A stretch of DNA of 21,081 bases from an uncultured Faecalibacterium sp. (GCA_934525405.1 CAKSZF010000018.1:1-21081); one strand, 5' to 3'. Positions 6,152 to 15,241 are shown, counted from the stretch's first letter. Notes: generated by a model from the letters alone, not told the origin. Made by a program: numbers and translations.

Positions 6152-6409
6152 TCATTTGGATAATTTTTCGTAATCGGCAGCACCGGCCAGATACATGGCT
6201 TCCAGCCGAACACTCTCTAATTCGTTACTGATTGCATCCAATTCCAGATAGCGTCTCCACGCTTCTTCGCTGATAAGCAGCTTCAGTGCATTCTCTGCCG
6301 CGATCTTTTTCTGGATTAGCGCATGGTATTCGTCATTGTCTGCAAGCTGACGCTGTGGAATATCTTTCAGATTTTCCCAATAATAGGCGGTCATAGCATC
6401 TGTGCCCAT
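6152..6409 (-). CDS. small helical protein, 85 aa
   Basis: A soluble, charged, mostly alpha-helical protein, starting MGTDAMTAYYWENL, with long helices (KKIAAENALKLLISEEAWRRYLEL...) that could dimerise as a coiled coil. It resembles small proteins of the DUF6809 kind seen in conjugative elements, but I am not sure of the family. A GTG start at 6421 would overlap the upstream stop, but ATG 6409 has GAGGG 5 bases upstream and is preferred. It sits between the membrane-protein gene and the relaxase, so a mobilisation-related role is plausible though unproven. Confidence 0.7.
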   Translation of the reverse strand: MGTDAMTAYYWENLKDIPQRQLADNDEYHALIQKKIAAENALKLLISEEAWRRYLELDAISNELESVRLEAMYLAGAADYEKLSK

Positions 6410-6417
6410 CCAATCCC

Positions 6418-6693
6418 TCACAATCCGGCAACCCAGCCACTAAAACGCTCTGCTGCATCTGCGATCAAAGCGCCCATGAAAATCAACACAAAGCATCCAA
6501 ACTCCGCCACCAGCAAGATCAAAAACTGCATCCACTCCCGGCAGTACAGTGTATAAAGGCCGCAGCCGAAGATATACAGCATGGGCAGAGCCAGCACGAA
6601 CGCCGACAGGTTCAGCGTCCATTTCAGCATCAGCGCAAGGAAAGCAGTAATCAACCAAAACGGGAAAACGATCATCTTAAAAACGAACCTCAT
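6418..6693 (-). CDS. small membrane protein (CD1845-like)
   Basis: This 91-residue protein is dominated by hydrophobic stretches: about residues 8-23 (IVFPFWLITAFLALML), 28-46 (LSAFVLALPMLYIFGCGLY) and 55-75 (FLILLVAEFGCFVLIFMGAL). Three transmembrane segments and inner-membrane location are expected. Its position between mobC and the relaxase, and the start MRFVFKMIVFPF, match the CD1845-type small membrane proteins of Tn1549-like elements. The frame is open to 6840, but that extension would run through mobC and the hairpin. ATG 6693 with a weak AAAGG upstream is the sensible start. Its role is unknown. Confidence 0.75.
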   Translation of the reverse strand: MRFVFKMIVFPFWLITAFLALMLKWTLNLSAFVLALPMLYIFGCGLYTLYCREWMQFLILLVAEFGCFVLIFMGALIADAAERFSGWVAGL

Positions 6694-6747
6694 ATCTAGC
6701 ACCCGCCTTTCTTTCACCCCGATTATAAAGGTATCAACGATTGCTTT

Positions 6748-6795
6748 GCAAGGATGTCGCCCCTTATGTACCCCCGCAGTCCTCCAACTGCGGGG
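6748..6795 (-). other. candidate origin of transfer (oriT)
   Basis: CCCCGCAGT (6772-6780) and ACTGCGGGG (6787-6795) form a perfect 9-bp stem with a 6-base loop, beginning 8 bases after the mobC stop. On the minus strand it is followed not by a U-tract but by TACATAAGGGGCGACATCCTTGC. The ACATCCTTGC part (6748-6757) is close to the YATCCTG|Y nick consensus of MobP relaxases such as RP4 TraI. Inverted repeat, short spacer, then nic-like sequence, beside mobC and upstream of a MobP relaxase, is the expected oriT layout. The exact nick site is inference. Confidence 0.5.
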
Positions 6796-6802
6796 TAAAA
6801 TT

Positions 6803-7135
6803 TTAGAGTTCAGCCAGCCGGGAAAGAATCTGCCGACCAATGTCGATCAGTTCATCCAGACGCTGCCGCAGATCTTCCATGTCGGCGGCATAGACCTTGC
6901 CGCACTCGTTGGCACGCTTGGCGTACTGGTTCAGATTGTTGCTACACATCTGCAAGAGATATGCCATGCGTTGCAGTTCTTTCAAGTCGAGGTGCAGGCA
7001 ATAGCCGTCCAGTGCCATCTTGCGGATATAGGCACTCAGGCTGCGGATGCCCATGCCCAACATCTTTTCATAAATGCGGCTTTTCTCAGCTTTTGTTGTT
7101 CTCAGGATAATGATTTCGTCCCGCTTTTCCCTCAC
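6803..7135 (-). CDS. mobC: MobC relaxosome accessory protein
   Basis: This 110-residue protein matches the bacterial mobilisation protein MobC family. An N-terminal ribbon-helix-helix (IIILRTTKAEKSRIYEKMLG, then SLSAYIRKMALDG) is followed by the family core (LQRMAYLLQMCSNNLNQYAKRAN) and a C-terminal helix. MobC proteins bind oriT, help open the strands and recruit the relaxase. The GTG start at 7135 overlaps the TGA of the giant helicase gene by 4 bases (GTGA), so translation is coupled. The candidate oriT hairpin lies immediately downstream. Its length is typical. Confidence 0.92.
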   Translation of the reverse strand: MREKRDEIIILRTTKAEKSRIYEKMLGMGIRSLSAYIRKMALDGYCLHLDLKELQRMAYLLQMCSNNLNQYAKRANECGKVYAADMEDLRQRLDELIDIGRQILSRLAEL

Positions 7136-10100
7136 CGGGCATCACCGTCCTTGTCGTAATAACTGCGGAAGGGCTTCACCGGCTCCGGCTTATCGGATTT
7201 TTCCTCCAGTGCCGCCAGCACCGAGGGGCGGCGCGGGGCATCCTCCTGTTCTTCCTCATCCTGTTCCGGCTCGTGGCTCTTTTCGTCCACATCTAACTGA
7301 GCGTTCAGTTCCGCAAGCCGTGCGGACTTCTCTGTCAGTTCTTCTTCCTGTGGGAAGGGCTTTTCCACTTCGATTTGCGCCGCTGCCTGCTGCTGATGCA
7401 GAGTGGCTAGTTCATTCTCAGCAGAGTTAATGCGCTCCGGGAAGTTGTTCAGCGAATTATCCAGACGGATAATGTTGCCCAGCGGGTCGGTGCCCAAGGG
7501 CACCGGGTATCTCCGTTCGCTCTTCAGAATAGCCTGATACTCACTGCGGAAGGTATCGAACCGCAGAGACAACTCAAAGCCCCGGTAGCTGCCGATCACT
7601 TTTTCTTCGGCGTTGGGCAGTTCGGAACAGGCAAGCACCAGACGCTCACCGGCGGTCTTTTTCTCATCGTAGGTCACGCCCTTGATGGTCATGCCGCAGA
7701 AACCCTCTTGCACCTGCGGATGGGCGGCGGCAAGCTGTGCGTCCGCTTTCACCCCAGCAATATAGGCGTTCGTTTCCCGAATGTCAGCCGGGAATTTGGT
7801 CAGCAGCTTGTCTTGCAGGCGGAATTTCTGACTCTGGTGGTCGGCTTTCAGCACCTTCAGCTTGGCGACCTGCACATCCAAATCCATCTTCTCCTTGATG
7901 AGTGGATTTCCAGCGCACAATGCCTTGATCTCCGCATAGGAAAGTGCCTGTTCGTCCACATCCTCGCAGGAGCGCACCGGGGATTTGCTGGTCATAATCT
8001 GGCTGATAAATCGCTGTTTGTTTTCCAAAGTTTGGAACAAATAACTGTCAAATGTCCCTTCCGTGACGTAATTGAACACCTTGACTTCTTTATTCATATT
8101 GCCCTGCCGGATGATGCGACCATTGCGCTGGGTCATGTCGCTGGGCTTCCAGCCAACGTCCAAGTGATGCACCGCCACAAGCCGGGACTGGACGTTGGTG
8201 CCCGCTCCCATTTTTGCAGTGCTTCCGAGCAAAACTCGCACATCGCCAGAGCGCACTTTGGAGAACAATGCCGCCTTTTTCGCTTCGGTGTCGGCGTTGT
8301 GGATAAACTCAATCTCGTTTTCCGGCACACCGGCGGCAACCAGCTTCTTGCGAATGTCATCGTAGACGTTAAAGTTGCCGTCGTTTTTCGGAGTGGAGAG
8401 GTCGCAGAACAAAAGCTGTGTCAGCTTCTGGTCTTTGCCATCTTCCCAGATTTTCAGCACGTTCTGCACACAGACGTTCAGCTTGCTGTTAGGGTCGTCC
8501 GGCAGCATGGGGTTCATCAGGCGAACATCCAAGCCGATCTTACGCCCATCGTTGGTGACGCAGAGCATATTGTCCACGGACGCATCCACGATGCCGGAGT
8601 GGATATCTGCGGCACGTTTGCTCAGTTCCTGCACCATTTCCTTTTGAATTTCGGACGGCTTTGCCACCACGGTTTCAAACTTTGCGACCGGCACCGGCAG
8701 ATGAAGCTGGTCGGATGTTTTAATGTCCGCAACCTCCTTGAACATGGACATCAACTCCGGGAGGTTGAAAAACTTGGCGAACCGGGTGCGGGCACGGTAG
8801 CCGGTACCCTCCGGGGCAAGTTCGATGGCCGTGGTCGTCTCACCAAAGGTGGATGCCCAGCAGTCGAAGTGGGTCAGCTTTTTCTGCTGCAAGGTGCTGT
8901 ACTGCAAATACCGCATGACCGTGTACAGCTCGGTCATGGAATTGCTCACGGGCGTGCCCGTGGCGAACACCACGCCCCGCCCGCCGGTGATCTCGTCCAG
9001 ATAGCGGCACTTGCCGAACATATCGCTGGATTTCTGGGCTTCGCTGGTGGATAATCCTGCGACATTCCGCATTTTTGTGGTCAAAAAGAGGTTCTTGTAA
9101 AAATGGCTCTCGTCCACAAAAAGCCTGTCAACGCCCAGTTGTTCAAAGGTAATTACATCGTCTTTACGCTCATCGGAGCGCAGTTTTTCCAGCTTGGTTT
9201 CCAGCGTTTTCCGGGTCTTTTCCATCTGCTTGATGGAGAAATTCTCGCCTGCGTGGACTTTCAGCTCATTGATGGCGGCAAGCGTTTCATAAATTTGCTC
9301 CTGAATGATACGTTCCTGCCGCTCAAAGGACAGCGGGATGCGCTCAAACTGGCTATGCCCGATGATGACGGCATCGTAGTCGCCGGTGGCGATGCGAGCG
9401 CAGAACTTTTTGCGATTGGCGGTTTCAAAGTCCTTGCGCCGTGCCACCAGCAATTTGGCGTTAGGGTAGAGGTTCAGGAACTCGCTTGCCCACTGCTCCG
9501 TCAGGTGATTGGGCACGACAAAAAGACTTTTCTGGCACAGTCCCAGCCGTTTGGCTTCCATAGCAGACGCAGCCATTTCGTAGGTCTTGCCCGCGCCAAC
9601 TTCGTGCGCAAGCAGCGTATTACCGCCATAAAGCACATGAGCGATGGCGTTGCGCTGGTGTTCCCGAAGGGTGATCTCCGGGTTCATACCGACAAAATGG
9701 ATGTGGGAGCCATCGTATTCACGGGGTCTGGTGCTGTTGAACAACTCATTGTACTGTTTTACCAGCGCAATGCGCCGCTGGGGGTCCTGCCAGACCCAGT
9801 TGGCAAAAGCGTCCTTGATGACCTGCTGTTTCTGCTGTGCCAGCATAGTCTCCCGCTTGTTCAGCACACGTTTGGGCTTGCCCTCGGCATCCTCAATGGT
9901 GTCGTAGATACGGACATCTTTCAGGTTCAGGGTCTCCTCCAGAATCTTGTAGGCATTGGCACGGGATGTGCCGTAGGTTTCGGAAGAGATAATGTCGCCC
10001 CGCCCCGTGGCGGTCTTACCTTCCACACGCCACTCTGCGGTATAAGGAGAATATCTCACCTTGACTGCATGACGCAGATAGTAGGGAATCTGAAAGGTCT

Positions 10101-13100
10101 CGGTCATAAACTTTTGAATGATTTCAGGTGCAAGCCATGTGGCACCCAAGCGCACATCAATTTCAGAAGCTTCCAGTTCTCTGGGCTGTGCCTTGGTCAG
10201 TGCATCCACATTGACCGCAAATTCCGGGTTGGTCTCAGCGGCGAACTGTGCCATCCGCAGCTTTGCCCGGACATCGCCGGACAGGTACTCGTCTGCCATC
10301 TGCCAGCCCGCTTCCGGGTCGGTAGGGTCGGCGGCAGGGTCTTTGAAGATCACACCCGAAAGTTCGGTGGTAATGCGCCCGTACTCACCGGGAGTGCCCA
10401 GCAGTTCTGCCATATAGGGCAAATCCACCTTGCCATGCTCACCAATAGATACCGCCAACGCTTCGCTGGGGGTGTCCACGCTGGTGACGGTGCGCTCTGG
10501 ACGAATGGTGCGCTTGGTGAACATCGCTGCCTTGGATTTAAGCTGCCCCTGCTCGTCCAGATTTTCCAGCGAACACAGCAGATAGTAGGAAGAATCCTGC
10601 TCAAACAGCCGGCCATTTTTGCGGTCGTTCAGCAAGCCATATTTGGCGGTAAAGGCATCATAGGCGGCGTTCAAATGCTCCTGCGCTGCCTTGATGTCCT
10701 CGTCCGGGTAATCGTTCAACTGCTGGTCAATCAGTTCGTTGACGATCTGCCGCAGTTCCACCATGCCGGTGACACGCCCCTTGGCGGTGTCGGAAAGTTC
10801 CACCTGCATCATCACGGAATTTTCCCGGTAGAACACTTCACCGTCCACCACCGTGTAGGAGAAGTTCTTGACCTCCGGGTCAGCAGGGAGCGTCTTGCGC
10901 CCTGCCTCGGCATCCGCAATATCTGGTGTTTCTACATCAACTTCGGTGTATTGCCCCTCAATATGCTGTACCGCTTCTGCAAGCTGGTCTGCAAGGTTTG
11001 CACCCTCGATGGGAGCAACGGTCAATTCCTCTCGTCCATACTGGGTGCTTTCGGTGGAGAGTACGCCCAGAATCATCTCCGAGTGGTCTACGAAATACTG
11101 GTTGATGGCAAAGCCATCTTCTGTTTTGCCCAACTGCACCCAGTCCGGCTCATGGTCAATGGGGCGGTCACGTTTTTGCAAAAAAATAATGTCGCTGACA
11201 ACATCCGTGCCAGCGTTGGCACGGAACGCATTGTTCGGCAGACGAATGGCCCCCAGCAAATCGGCTCGTTCTGCCATGTGCTTGCGGGCGGTGCTGTCCT
11301 TGCTGTCCATGGTGTAGCGGCTGGTCACAAAGGCAACAATGCCGCCCGGACGCACTTGGTCGATGGCTTTGGCGAAAAAGTAGTTGTGGATAGAAAATCC
11401 CAGCTTGTTGTACGCCTTGTCGTTGACCTTGTAGTTGCCGAAGGGCACATTGCCCACGGCAAGATCATAAAAGTCGCGCCTATCGGTGGTTTCAAAGCCA
11501 GCAACGGTAATGTCGGCCTGCGGGTACAGTTTTTTTGCAATGCGCCCGGTAATGGAATCCAGCTCTACGCCGTACAGCCGACTATCTGCCATGCCGTCCG
11601 GTAACATTCCAAAGAAGTTGCCCACACCCATGGACGGCTCCAAGATGTTGCCAGACCGGAAACCCATCTTTTCGACTGCATCGTAGATACCACGGATCAC
11701 GGTGGGGCTGGTGTAGTGAGCGTTCAGAGTAGAAGCGCGAGCGGCGGCGTATTCATCCTCAGAGAGCAGTTCTTTCAGCTGGGTGTACTCGGCAGACCAA
11801 TTTTCCTTGTTGGGGTCAAAAGCGTCTGCCAGACCGCCCCAGCCCACATATTGCGAAAGCACCTGTTGCTCCTCGGCGGTGGCACCACGGTGCTCCTCTT
11901 CCAGCTTGAACAGGGTTCGGATGGCTTCAATGTTCCGGGCGTACTTCTGTTTTGCGCCGCCCTCACCCAGATGATCGTCCGTGATGTGGAAGTTCCCGGC
12001 AGGCTCCGGCGCAGGATGTTCCGCTTCAACTGTGGGTGATTCTGTGCTTATCGTCTGAATTACAATGTCAAACGGCAGATTGTTTTCCTTGGCGGGGTAT
12101 ACGGCAACCGTTTTTTCAGTACGAACTGGCCGGGTAGAATTTGGTTCGTTCTGCCGCAAGCCCTCCTCGAATTGTTGCTTATTGACAACTTCGTTATCCC
12201 ATGACTGCCCGTGCGCACTGGTGTCGATGCGCACATCCGTTTCACCCACATAGCCAACTTTCCCCTCAATAGTTCGAGTGGGGAGTTCGACCACAACATT
12301 GTCACCGACCTTGTAATCGGGCAGGGGGGATTCCATCATATCCTGCTCCTCGTACAACTCCCGGACAAGAGCCAGCGGTTCCTCCCGGAAAACTGGCATC
12401 CGCATTTCTGCCAGTGCCACATCCTGCAGGGTCACGCTACCCCTATCATAGTTTACCGTATCCACTCGGAAAGCCCGCCCTTCCATGTGGACGGTGGCAC
12501 CCAGCGGCAGATAATCCTCCCGGCGCAGATACTTGGTCTGGTGGTGGGTGCCGTCCTCGTTCAGCCCGGCAAGGTAGACGTTCTCGCCGCGCTGCCATAG
12601 TTGTTTGGCACGGTACACCCACTGGTTACTGGGAAAGCCGGTGACCGGGACGGTGCCCAGTGCTGTTTCTTTTTCCAGAAGTTTGCCGCCCAGAAGTTCG
12701 CAGACCTTCCGGGCATCCTCACCGTAGAACTCATAGTATCCGTTCTGCTCAAAGCCTACCAGCGCATCCGGGTACTGTTCCTTCAGGGTGTTGTACTCGG
12801 CGGCGGCATCCAGCGGCAGCAGTGCCGGGCGTTCCTCTGCCTTGCTGTGATAGTGCTCCAGTTCCTCGTCTGTGACGCTGACCAGTTCCGAAAAATCCAG
12901 AGCCTCCAATTCGGTTTCGGTCAGATCTTCCAGACTTTCGTACTGGCGTTCATCTATCAGCACCTCGCCCAGATACCGTTCCACCCGGTATCCCACCAAA
13001 TCCACATTAACTTGAATGGGGATTTCCTCATCGGTGGCGTTGGTGTAGGCAATGCCGATCTTGGTCAGGTTGGAGAAGTCTGGCTCGGAATCGTATTCTT

Positions 13101-14721
13101 CCTGACAAAACTCCCGGATCAGGTTTTTGGCATGGGTCAGGGTGGTATCTGGCTCTGCGTTGACGGGCGCAGGGGGCGTGTAATGCTCCTTCTCCTTGTC
13201 GGTCAGATAGCGGTCGGACTGGATCATCAGGTCGATATACTGTTCCACCTGTGTCCATTTTAGGGTGGTTTTCTGGTGGTCAGGGTAACGCTCGAATTCC
13301 AGCCCTTTCCAGTCATGGTTGACAAAGCCTCTGCTGCCGTCCAGAAAATCGTGGGAGTGCCCACCAACGCCATACTCCTTTGCCAGTGCCTTGGCACGGA
13401 GGTTGCGGTCTGGCTGGGTCTGGTACAGAGCCATAATGCGCTGCTTGCCGCCCATAAATCCTGAACCGTGCTTGCGCAGTTCGTTCTCAATTTCTGCTTG
13501 AGATAACGAAAAAGCGGAGGGCGTTTTTTCGCTCTCCGCTTGGTCGATGGTTTCGATTTGTTCAGCTTCGGTAGGGATGTGGGCATCGAAGAAACTCAGC
13601 TGTAAATCAGTTCCGTCAGTACCAGTTCCTCGGCTTGCGCTTTCAGGCTGTTCATGTGCTGCACCCATGCCATCTGATTCTGCTCCTTGTCCGGGGCCGG
13701 GTTCTGTTTCAGAAGCTGCGCCATGGTCTGCTGCATCCGGTTCTCTGCCGTCTGCTCCACCTCCATCAGGTGCGGGTACAGACTCCCGTTCAGAAGCATC
13801 GTGTGGTACAGCACCGGGCGATGGTTCATCAGATACATCCGGCGCAGCCTGCCGTACTTGCCCAGCGGCTTCCGGGGCTGGTTCAGGGTCAGGTTCGGGA
13901 GAAGGTAATCCCCGACGGTCGAGTAGGTCACGTTCCTGCTGTTCGTATTCATATTGGCTCCTTTCTGCATTGCGGCGGCGAATGGTTGTTTTTACGGTGC
14001 GCTCGATGTTCCGTAGCACCTCCCGGCTCATGTCGCTGACGGCTGCGCCGAGGGCGTAAACACTATCCGGGGTGGAGAAATTGTAGATCGCCTGAAAATC
14101 GTCCTTGTCGAACCACCCGGCAGGCTCAAGACCACAGCGTTCCAGCAGCGTGTAGGTGACACTGATGGCGGCAGCGGACTTGAACTGCATCTCCACACCG
14201 GCTTCATCATAATCCATCAGAAGCGAACCGTCAACGATGGCGAGAATGTCACCACTGTTGTTGTCCCAGTAATCTGCCACCAGTTTCCCGGCAACATCCG
14301 CAAGCTGCTGGCTGACACGCTCTCCGCTGATGCCGTAGGTGGCGGCGAGCATTTCTGAAACCGGCTGCACCAAATCGGGACCGAGCTGCCACACCTCCGG
14401 GTCACGGGAATTGCGGCGCACCCCGGTGTCCGACACATCGAAAACGTAGTGCAGGCGCGGGAATCCGCTGGATTCATCCAGCAAGGCGATGCCCTTAGAG
14501 CCACGCCTGACATAGCGGTTCATCCGGTTGCGCCAAATGTCAAATTCGGCGCAGGCGGTGGCATCGGGCCGCTGAGCGTAGATCATCAACTGGTCTGCAA
14601 AGGGGTACTTGTACAGCCGGGATGCGGTGGTCAGATAGTCCGTCCAGCTTTCCCAATACCGGGTCAAGCCGTTGGCGGTGCGCTGGGCAAGGGCAAGGTA
14701 TTCTTCGGTTTTGCTTGGCAT
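7132..14721 (-). CDS. giant ArdC-like / N6-methylase-like / SNF2 helicase protein
   Basis: A 2529-residue multidomain protein typical of Tn1549-like elements. Residues 1-250 resemble the ArdC antirestriction ssDNA-binding domain (LYKYPFADQLMIYAQRPDAT, FDVSDTG). Residues 257-376 are a Pro/Glu/Gly-rich linker. Around 650-680 is a segment like the MutS N-terminal domain (GYYEFYGEDA). A methylase-like domain has the SAM motif near 1028-1036 (EPSMGVGNFF) and NVPFG at 1091-1095 in place of the usual NPPY/F. The SNF2-type helicase has Walker A K1712 (HEVGAGKTYE), DESH at 1870-1873 and motif VI near 2198 (QRNGRIIRQG). The ATG at 14721 has GGGAGG upstream. It is probably active on DNA during transfer or establishment, protecting or remodelling it; the precise substrate is unknown. 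The stop overlaps mobC. A separate gene, tnpV, lies inside the linker in another frame. Confidence 0.93.
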   Translation of the reverse strand: MPSKTEEYLALAQRTANGLTRYWESWTDYLTTASRLYKYPFADQLMIYAQRPDATACAEFDIWRNRMNRYVRRGSKGIALLDESSGFPRLHYVFDVSDTGVRRNSRDPEVWQLGPDLVQPVSEMLAATYGISGERVSQQLADVAGKLVADYWDNNSGDILAIVDGSLLMDYDEAGVEMQFKSAAAISVTYTLLERCGLEPAGWFDKDDFQAIYNFSTPDSVYALGAAVSDMSREVLRNIERTVKTTIRRRNAERSQYEYEQQERDLLDRRGLPSPEPDPEPAPEAAGQVRQAAPDVSDEPSPGAVPHDASERESVPAPDGGGADGREPDAADHGAASETEPGPGQGAESDGMGAAHEQPESASRGTGTDGTDLQLSFFDAHIPTEAEQIETIDQAESEKTPSAFSLSQAEIENELRKHGSGFMGGKQRIMALYQTQPDRNLRAKALAKEYGVGGHSHDFLDGSRGFVNHDWKGLEFERYPDHQKTTLKWTQVEQYIDLMIQSDRYLTDKEKEHYTPPAPVNAEPDTTLTHAKNLIREFCQEEYDSEPDFSNLTKIGIAYTNATDEEIPIQVNVDLVGYRVERYLGEVLIDERQYESLEDLTETELEALDFSELVSVTDEELEHYHSKAEERPALLPLDAAAEYNTLKEQYPDALVGFEQNGYYEFYGEDARKVCELLGGKLLEKETALGTVPVTGFPSNQWVYRAKQLWQRGENVYLAGLNEDGTHHQTKYLRREDYLPLGATVHMEGRAFRVDTVNYDRGSVTLQDVALAEMRMPVFREEPLALVRELYEEQDMMESPLPDYKVGDNVVVELPTRTIEGKVGYVGETDVRIDTSAHGQSWDNEVVNKQQFEEGLRQNEPNSTRPVRTEKTVAVYPAKENNLPFDIVIQTISTESPTVEAEHPAPEPAGNFHITDDHLGEGGAKQKYARNIEAIRTLFKLEEEHRGATAEEQQVLSQYVGWGGLADAFDPNKENWSAEYTQLKELLSEDEYAAARASTLNAHYTSPTVIRGIYDAVEKMGFRSGNILEPSMGVGNFFGMLPDGMADSRLYGVELDSITGRIAKKLYPQADITVAGFETTDRRDFYDLAVGNVPFGNYKVNDKAYNKLGFSIHNYFFAKAIDQVRPGGIVAFVTSRYTMDSKDSTARKHMAERADLLGAIRLPNNAFRANAGTDVVSDIIFLQKRDRPIDHEPDWVQLGKTEDGFAINQYFVDHSEMILGVLSTESTQYGREELTVAPIEGANLADQLAEAVQHIEGQYTEVDVETPDIADAEAGRKTLPADPEVKNFSYTVVDGEVFYRENSVMMQVELSDTAKGRVTGMVELRQIVNELIDQQLNDYPDEDIKAAQEHLNAAYDAFTAKYGLLNDRKNGRLFEQDSSYYLLCSLENLDEQGQLKSKAAMFTKRTIRPERTVTSVDTPSEALAVSIGEHGKVDLPYMAELLGTPGEYGRITTELSGVIFKDPAADPTDPEAGWQMADEYLSGDVRAKLRMAQFAAETNPEFAVNVDALTKAQPRELEASEIDVRLGATWLAPEIIQKFMTETFQIPYYLRHAVKVRYSPYTAEWRVEGKTATGRGDIISSETYGTSRANAYKILEETLNLKDVRIYDTIEDAEGKPKRVLNKRETMLAQQKQQVIKDAFANWVWQDPQRRIALVKQYNELFNSTRPREYDGSHIHFVGMNPEITLREHQRNAIAHVLYGGNTLLAHEVGAGKTYEMAASAMEAKRLGLCQKSLFVVPNHLTEQWASEFLNLYPNAKLLVARRKDFETANRKKFCARIATGDYDAVIIGHSQFERIPLSFERQERIIQEQIYETLAAINELKVHAGENFSIKQMEKTRKTLETKLEKLRSDERKDDVITFEQLGVDRLFVDESHFYKNLFLTTKMRNVAGLSTSEAQKSSDMFGKCRYLDEITGGRGVVFATGTPVSNSMTELYTVMRYLQYSTLQQKKLTHFDCWASTFGETTTAIELAPEGTGYRARTRFAKFFNLPELMSMFKEVADIKTSDQLHLPVPVAKFETVVAKPSEIQKEMVQELSKRAADIHSGIVDASVDNMLCVTNDGRKIGLDVRLMNPMLPDDPNSKLNVCVQNVLKIWEDGKDQKLTQLLFCDLSTPKNDGNFNVYDDIRKKLVAAGVPENEIEFIHNADTEAKKAALFSKVRSGDVRVLLGSTAKMGAGTNVQSRLVAVHHLDVGWKPSDMTQRNGRIIRQGNMNKEVKVFNYVTEGTFDSYLFQTLENKQRFISQIMTSKSPVRSCEDVDEQALSYAEIKALCAGNPLIKEKMDLDVQVAKLKVLKADHQSQKFRLQDKLLTKFPADIRETNAYIAGVKADAQLAAAHPQVQEGFCGMTIKGVTYDEKKTAGERLVLACSELPNAEEKVIGSYRGFELSLRFDTFRSEYQAILKSERRYPVPLGTDPLGNIIRLDNSLNNFPERINSAENELATLHQQQAAAQIEVEKPFPQEEELTEKSARLAELNAQLDVDEKSHEPEQDEEEQEDAPRRPSVLAALEEKSDKPEPVKPFRSYYDKDGDAR
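13596..13952 (-). CDS. tnpV: TnpV-family protein, overlapping the giant gene in another frame
   Basis: This 118-residue protein has the hallmarks of the TnpV family (named from Tn4451): VTYSTVGDYLLPNLTL near the N terminus, then KPLGKYGRLRRMYLMNHRP, and at the C terminus NQMAWVQHMNSLKAQAEELV ending in ELIYS. Length matches the family. ATG 13952 has AAAGGAG (plus-strand CTCCTTT, 13958-13964) at 5-base spacing, so it looks translated on its own. It is embedded on the same strand, in a different frame, in codons 257-376 of the 2529-aa gene, where the host protein is low-complexity. Function of TnpV is unknown; the name reflects its transposon origin. Confidence 0.75.
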   Translation of the reverse strand: MNTNSRNVTYSTVGDYLLPNLTLNQPRKPLGKYGRLRRMYLMNHRPVLYHTMLLNGSLYPHLMEVEQTAENRMQQTMAQLLKQNPAPDKEQNQMAWVQHMNSLKAQAEELVLTELIYS

Positions 14722-14751
14722 AGCGTTCCTCCCTTCAATCTCATTGTAAAC

Positions 14752-14784
14752 AAAAAAGCGAGCGACCTTTTCAGATCACTCGCT
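14752..14784 (-). terminator. terminator of the 130-aa gene
   Basis: The arms 14757-14767 and 14774-14784 form an 11-bp stem (two G-U pairs) with a 6-base loop. On the minus strand it is followed by six T. It lies 17 bases after the stop of the 130-aa gene and just upstream of the giant gene. Confidence 0.8.
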
Positions 14785-14801
14785 ATGGAATCTATGGTAT
14801 T

Positions 14802-15194
14802 TTATTCGTATCGTGCGGCAAACTTTTCGGCCTTCTCCAGCAGATGTTCAAAGGTCTGCTTTTCTTCTGGCTCCTCGATCAGTTTGGCAAGGAGTGCGCG
14901 GAAAACATCGGTACTGTCCTCATACAATCCTTTTGCGATAGCGTCAATGTGTTCATGTAGTTTTTTGACAGCATCATCGGAGGGTTTGGACTTAGCAAGC
15001 AGGTTGGTCAGATAACTGAGATAAGGATAGGTGGAATCATCATTGATGATCTCGTTGGTCTCCTCGATGATCTTCTGGTTATCTTCGGGGGTCATATCAC
15101 CCTTTTCTTCCCACAAGTCACGGGAAGAAGTGCGGCCTTTCAGAAAAGTGGCAAAGAGCAGGCGGTCAAGGGGAGAGCGTTTTGTGGTGTCCAT
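14802..15194 (-). CDS. hypothetical protein, 130 aa
   Basis: I do not recognise a family. The protein is acidic, soluble and predicted helical throughout, with no membrane segment. The start MDTTKRSPLDRLLFATFLKG is followed by charged helices (EDNQKIIEETNEIINDD, KKLHEHIDAIAKGLYED, EKQTFEHLLEKAEKFAARYE). ATG 15194 has GAGG 7 bases upstream; a TTG at 15200 is less likely. It has its own promoter and terminator, so it is an independent unit between the AcrVA2-like operon and the giant gene. Its role cannot be inferred. Confidence 0.75.
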   Translation of the reverse strand: MDTTKRSPLDRLLFATFLKGRTSSRDLWEEKGDMTPEDNQKIIEETNEIINDDSTYPYLSYLTNLLAKSKPSDDAVKKLHEHIDAIAKGLYEDSTDVFRALLAKLIEEPEEKQTFEHLLEKAEKFAARYE

Positions 15195-15241
15195 TGGCAA
15201 GCCTCACTTTCTATTTTTGTCCGTACAATAAAACTGGTTTT

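Noticed and set aside
6771..6796. The hairpin after mobC as an intrinsic terminator
   Set aside because: No U-tract follows it on the minus strand and further operon genes lie downstream; the oriT reading fits better.
7708..9054. 448-codon plus-strand open frame
   Set aside because: It is antisense to the helicase domain of the giant gene and has no family signature.
9103..11604. 833-codon plus-strand open frame
   Set aside because: It lies wholly opposite the giant methylase/helicase gene, has no recognisable domain or ribosome site, and is a by-product of high GC and codon bias on the real strand.
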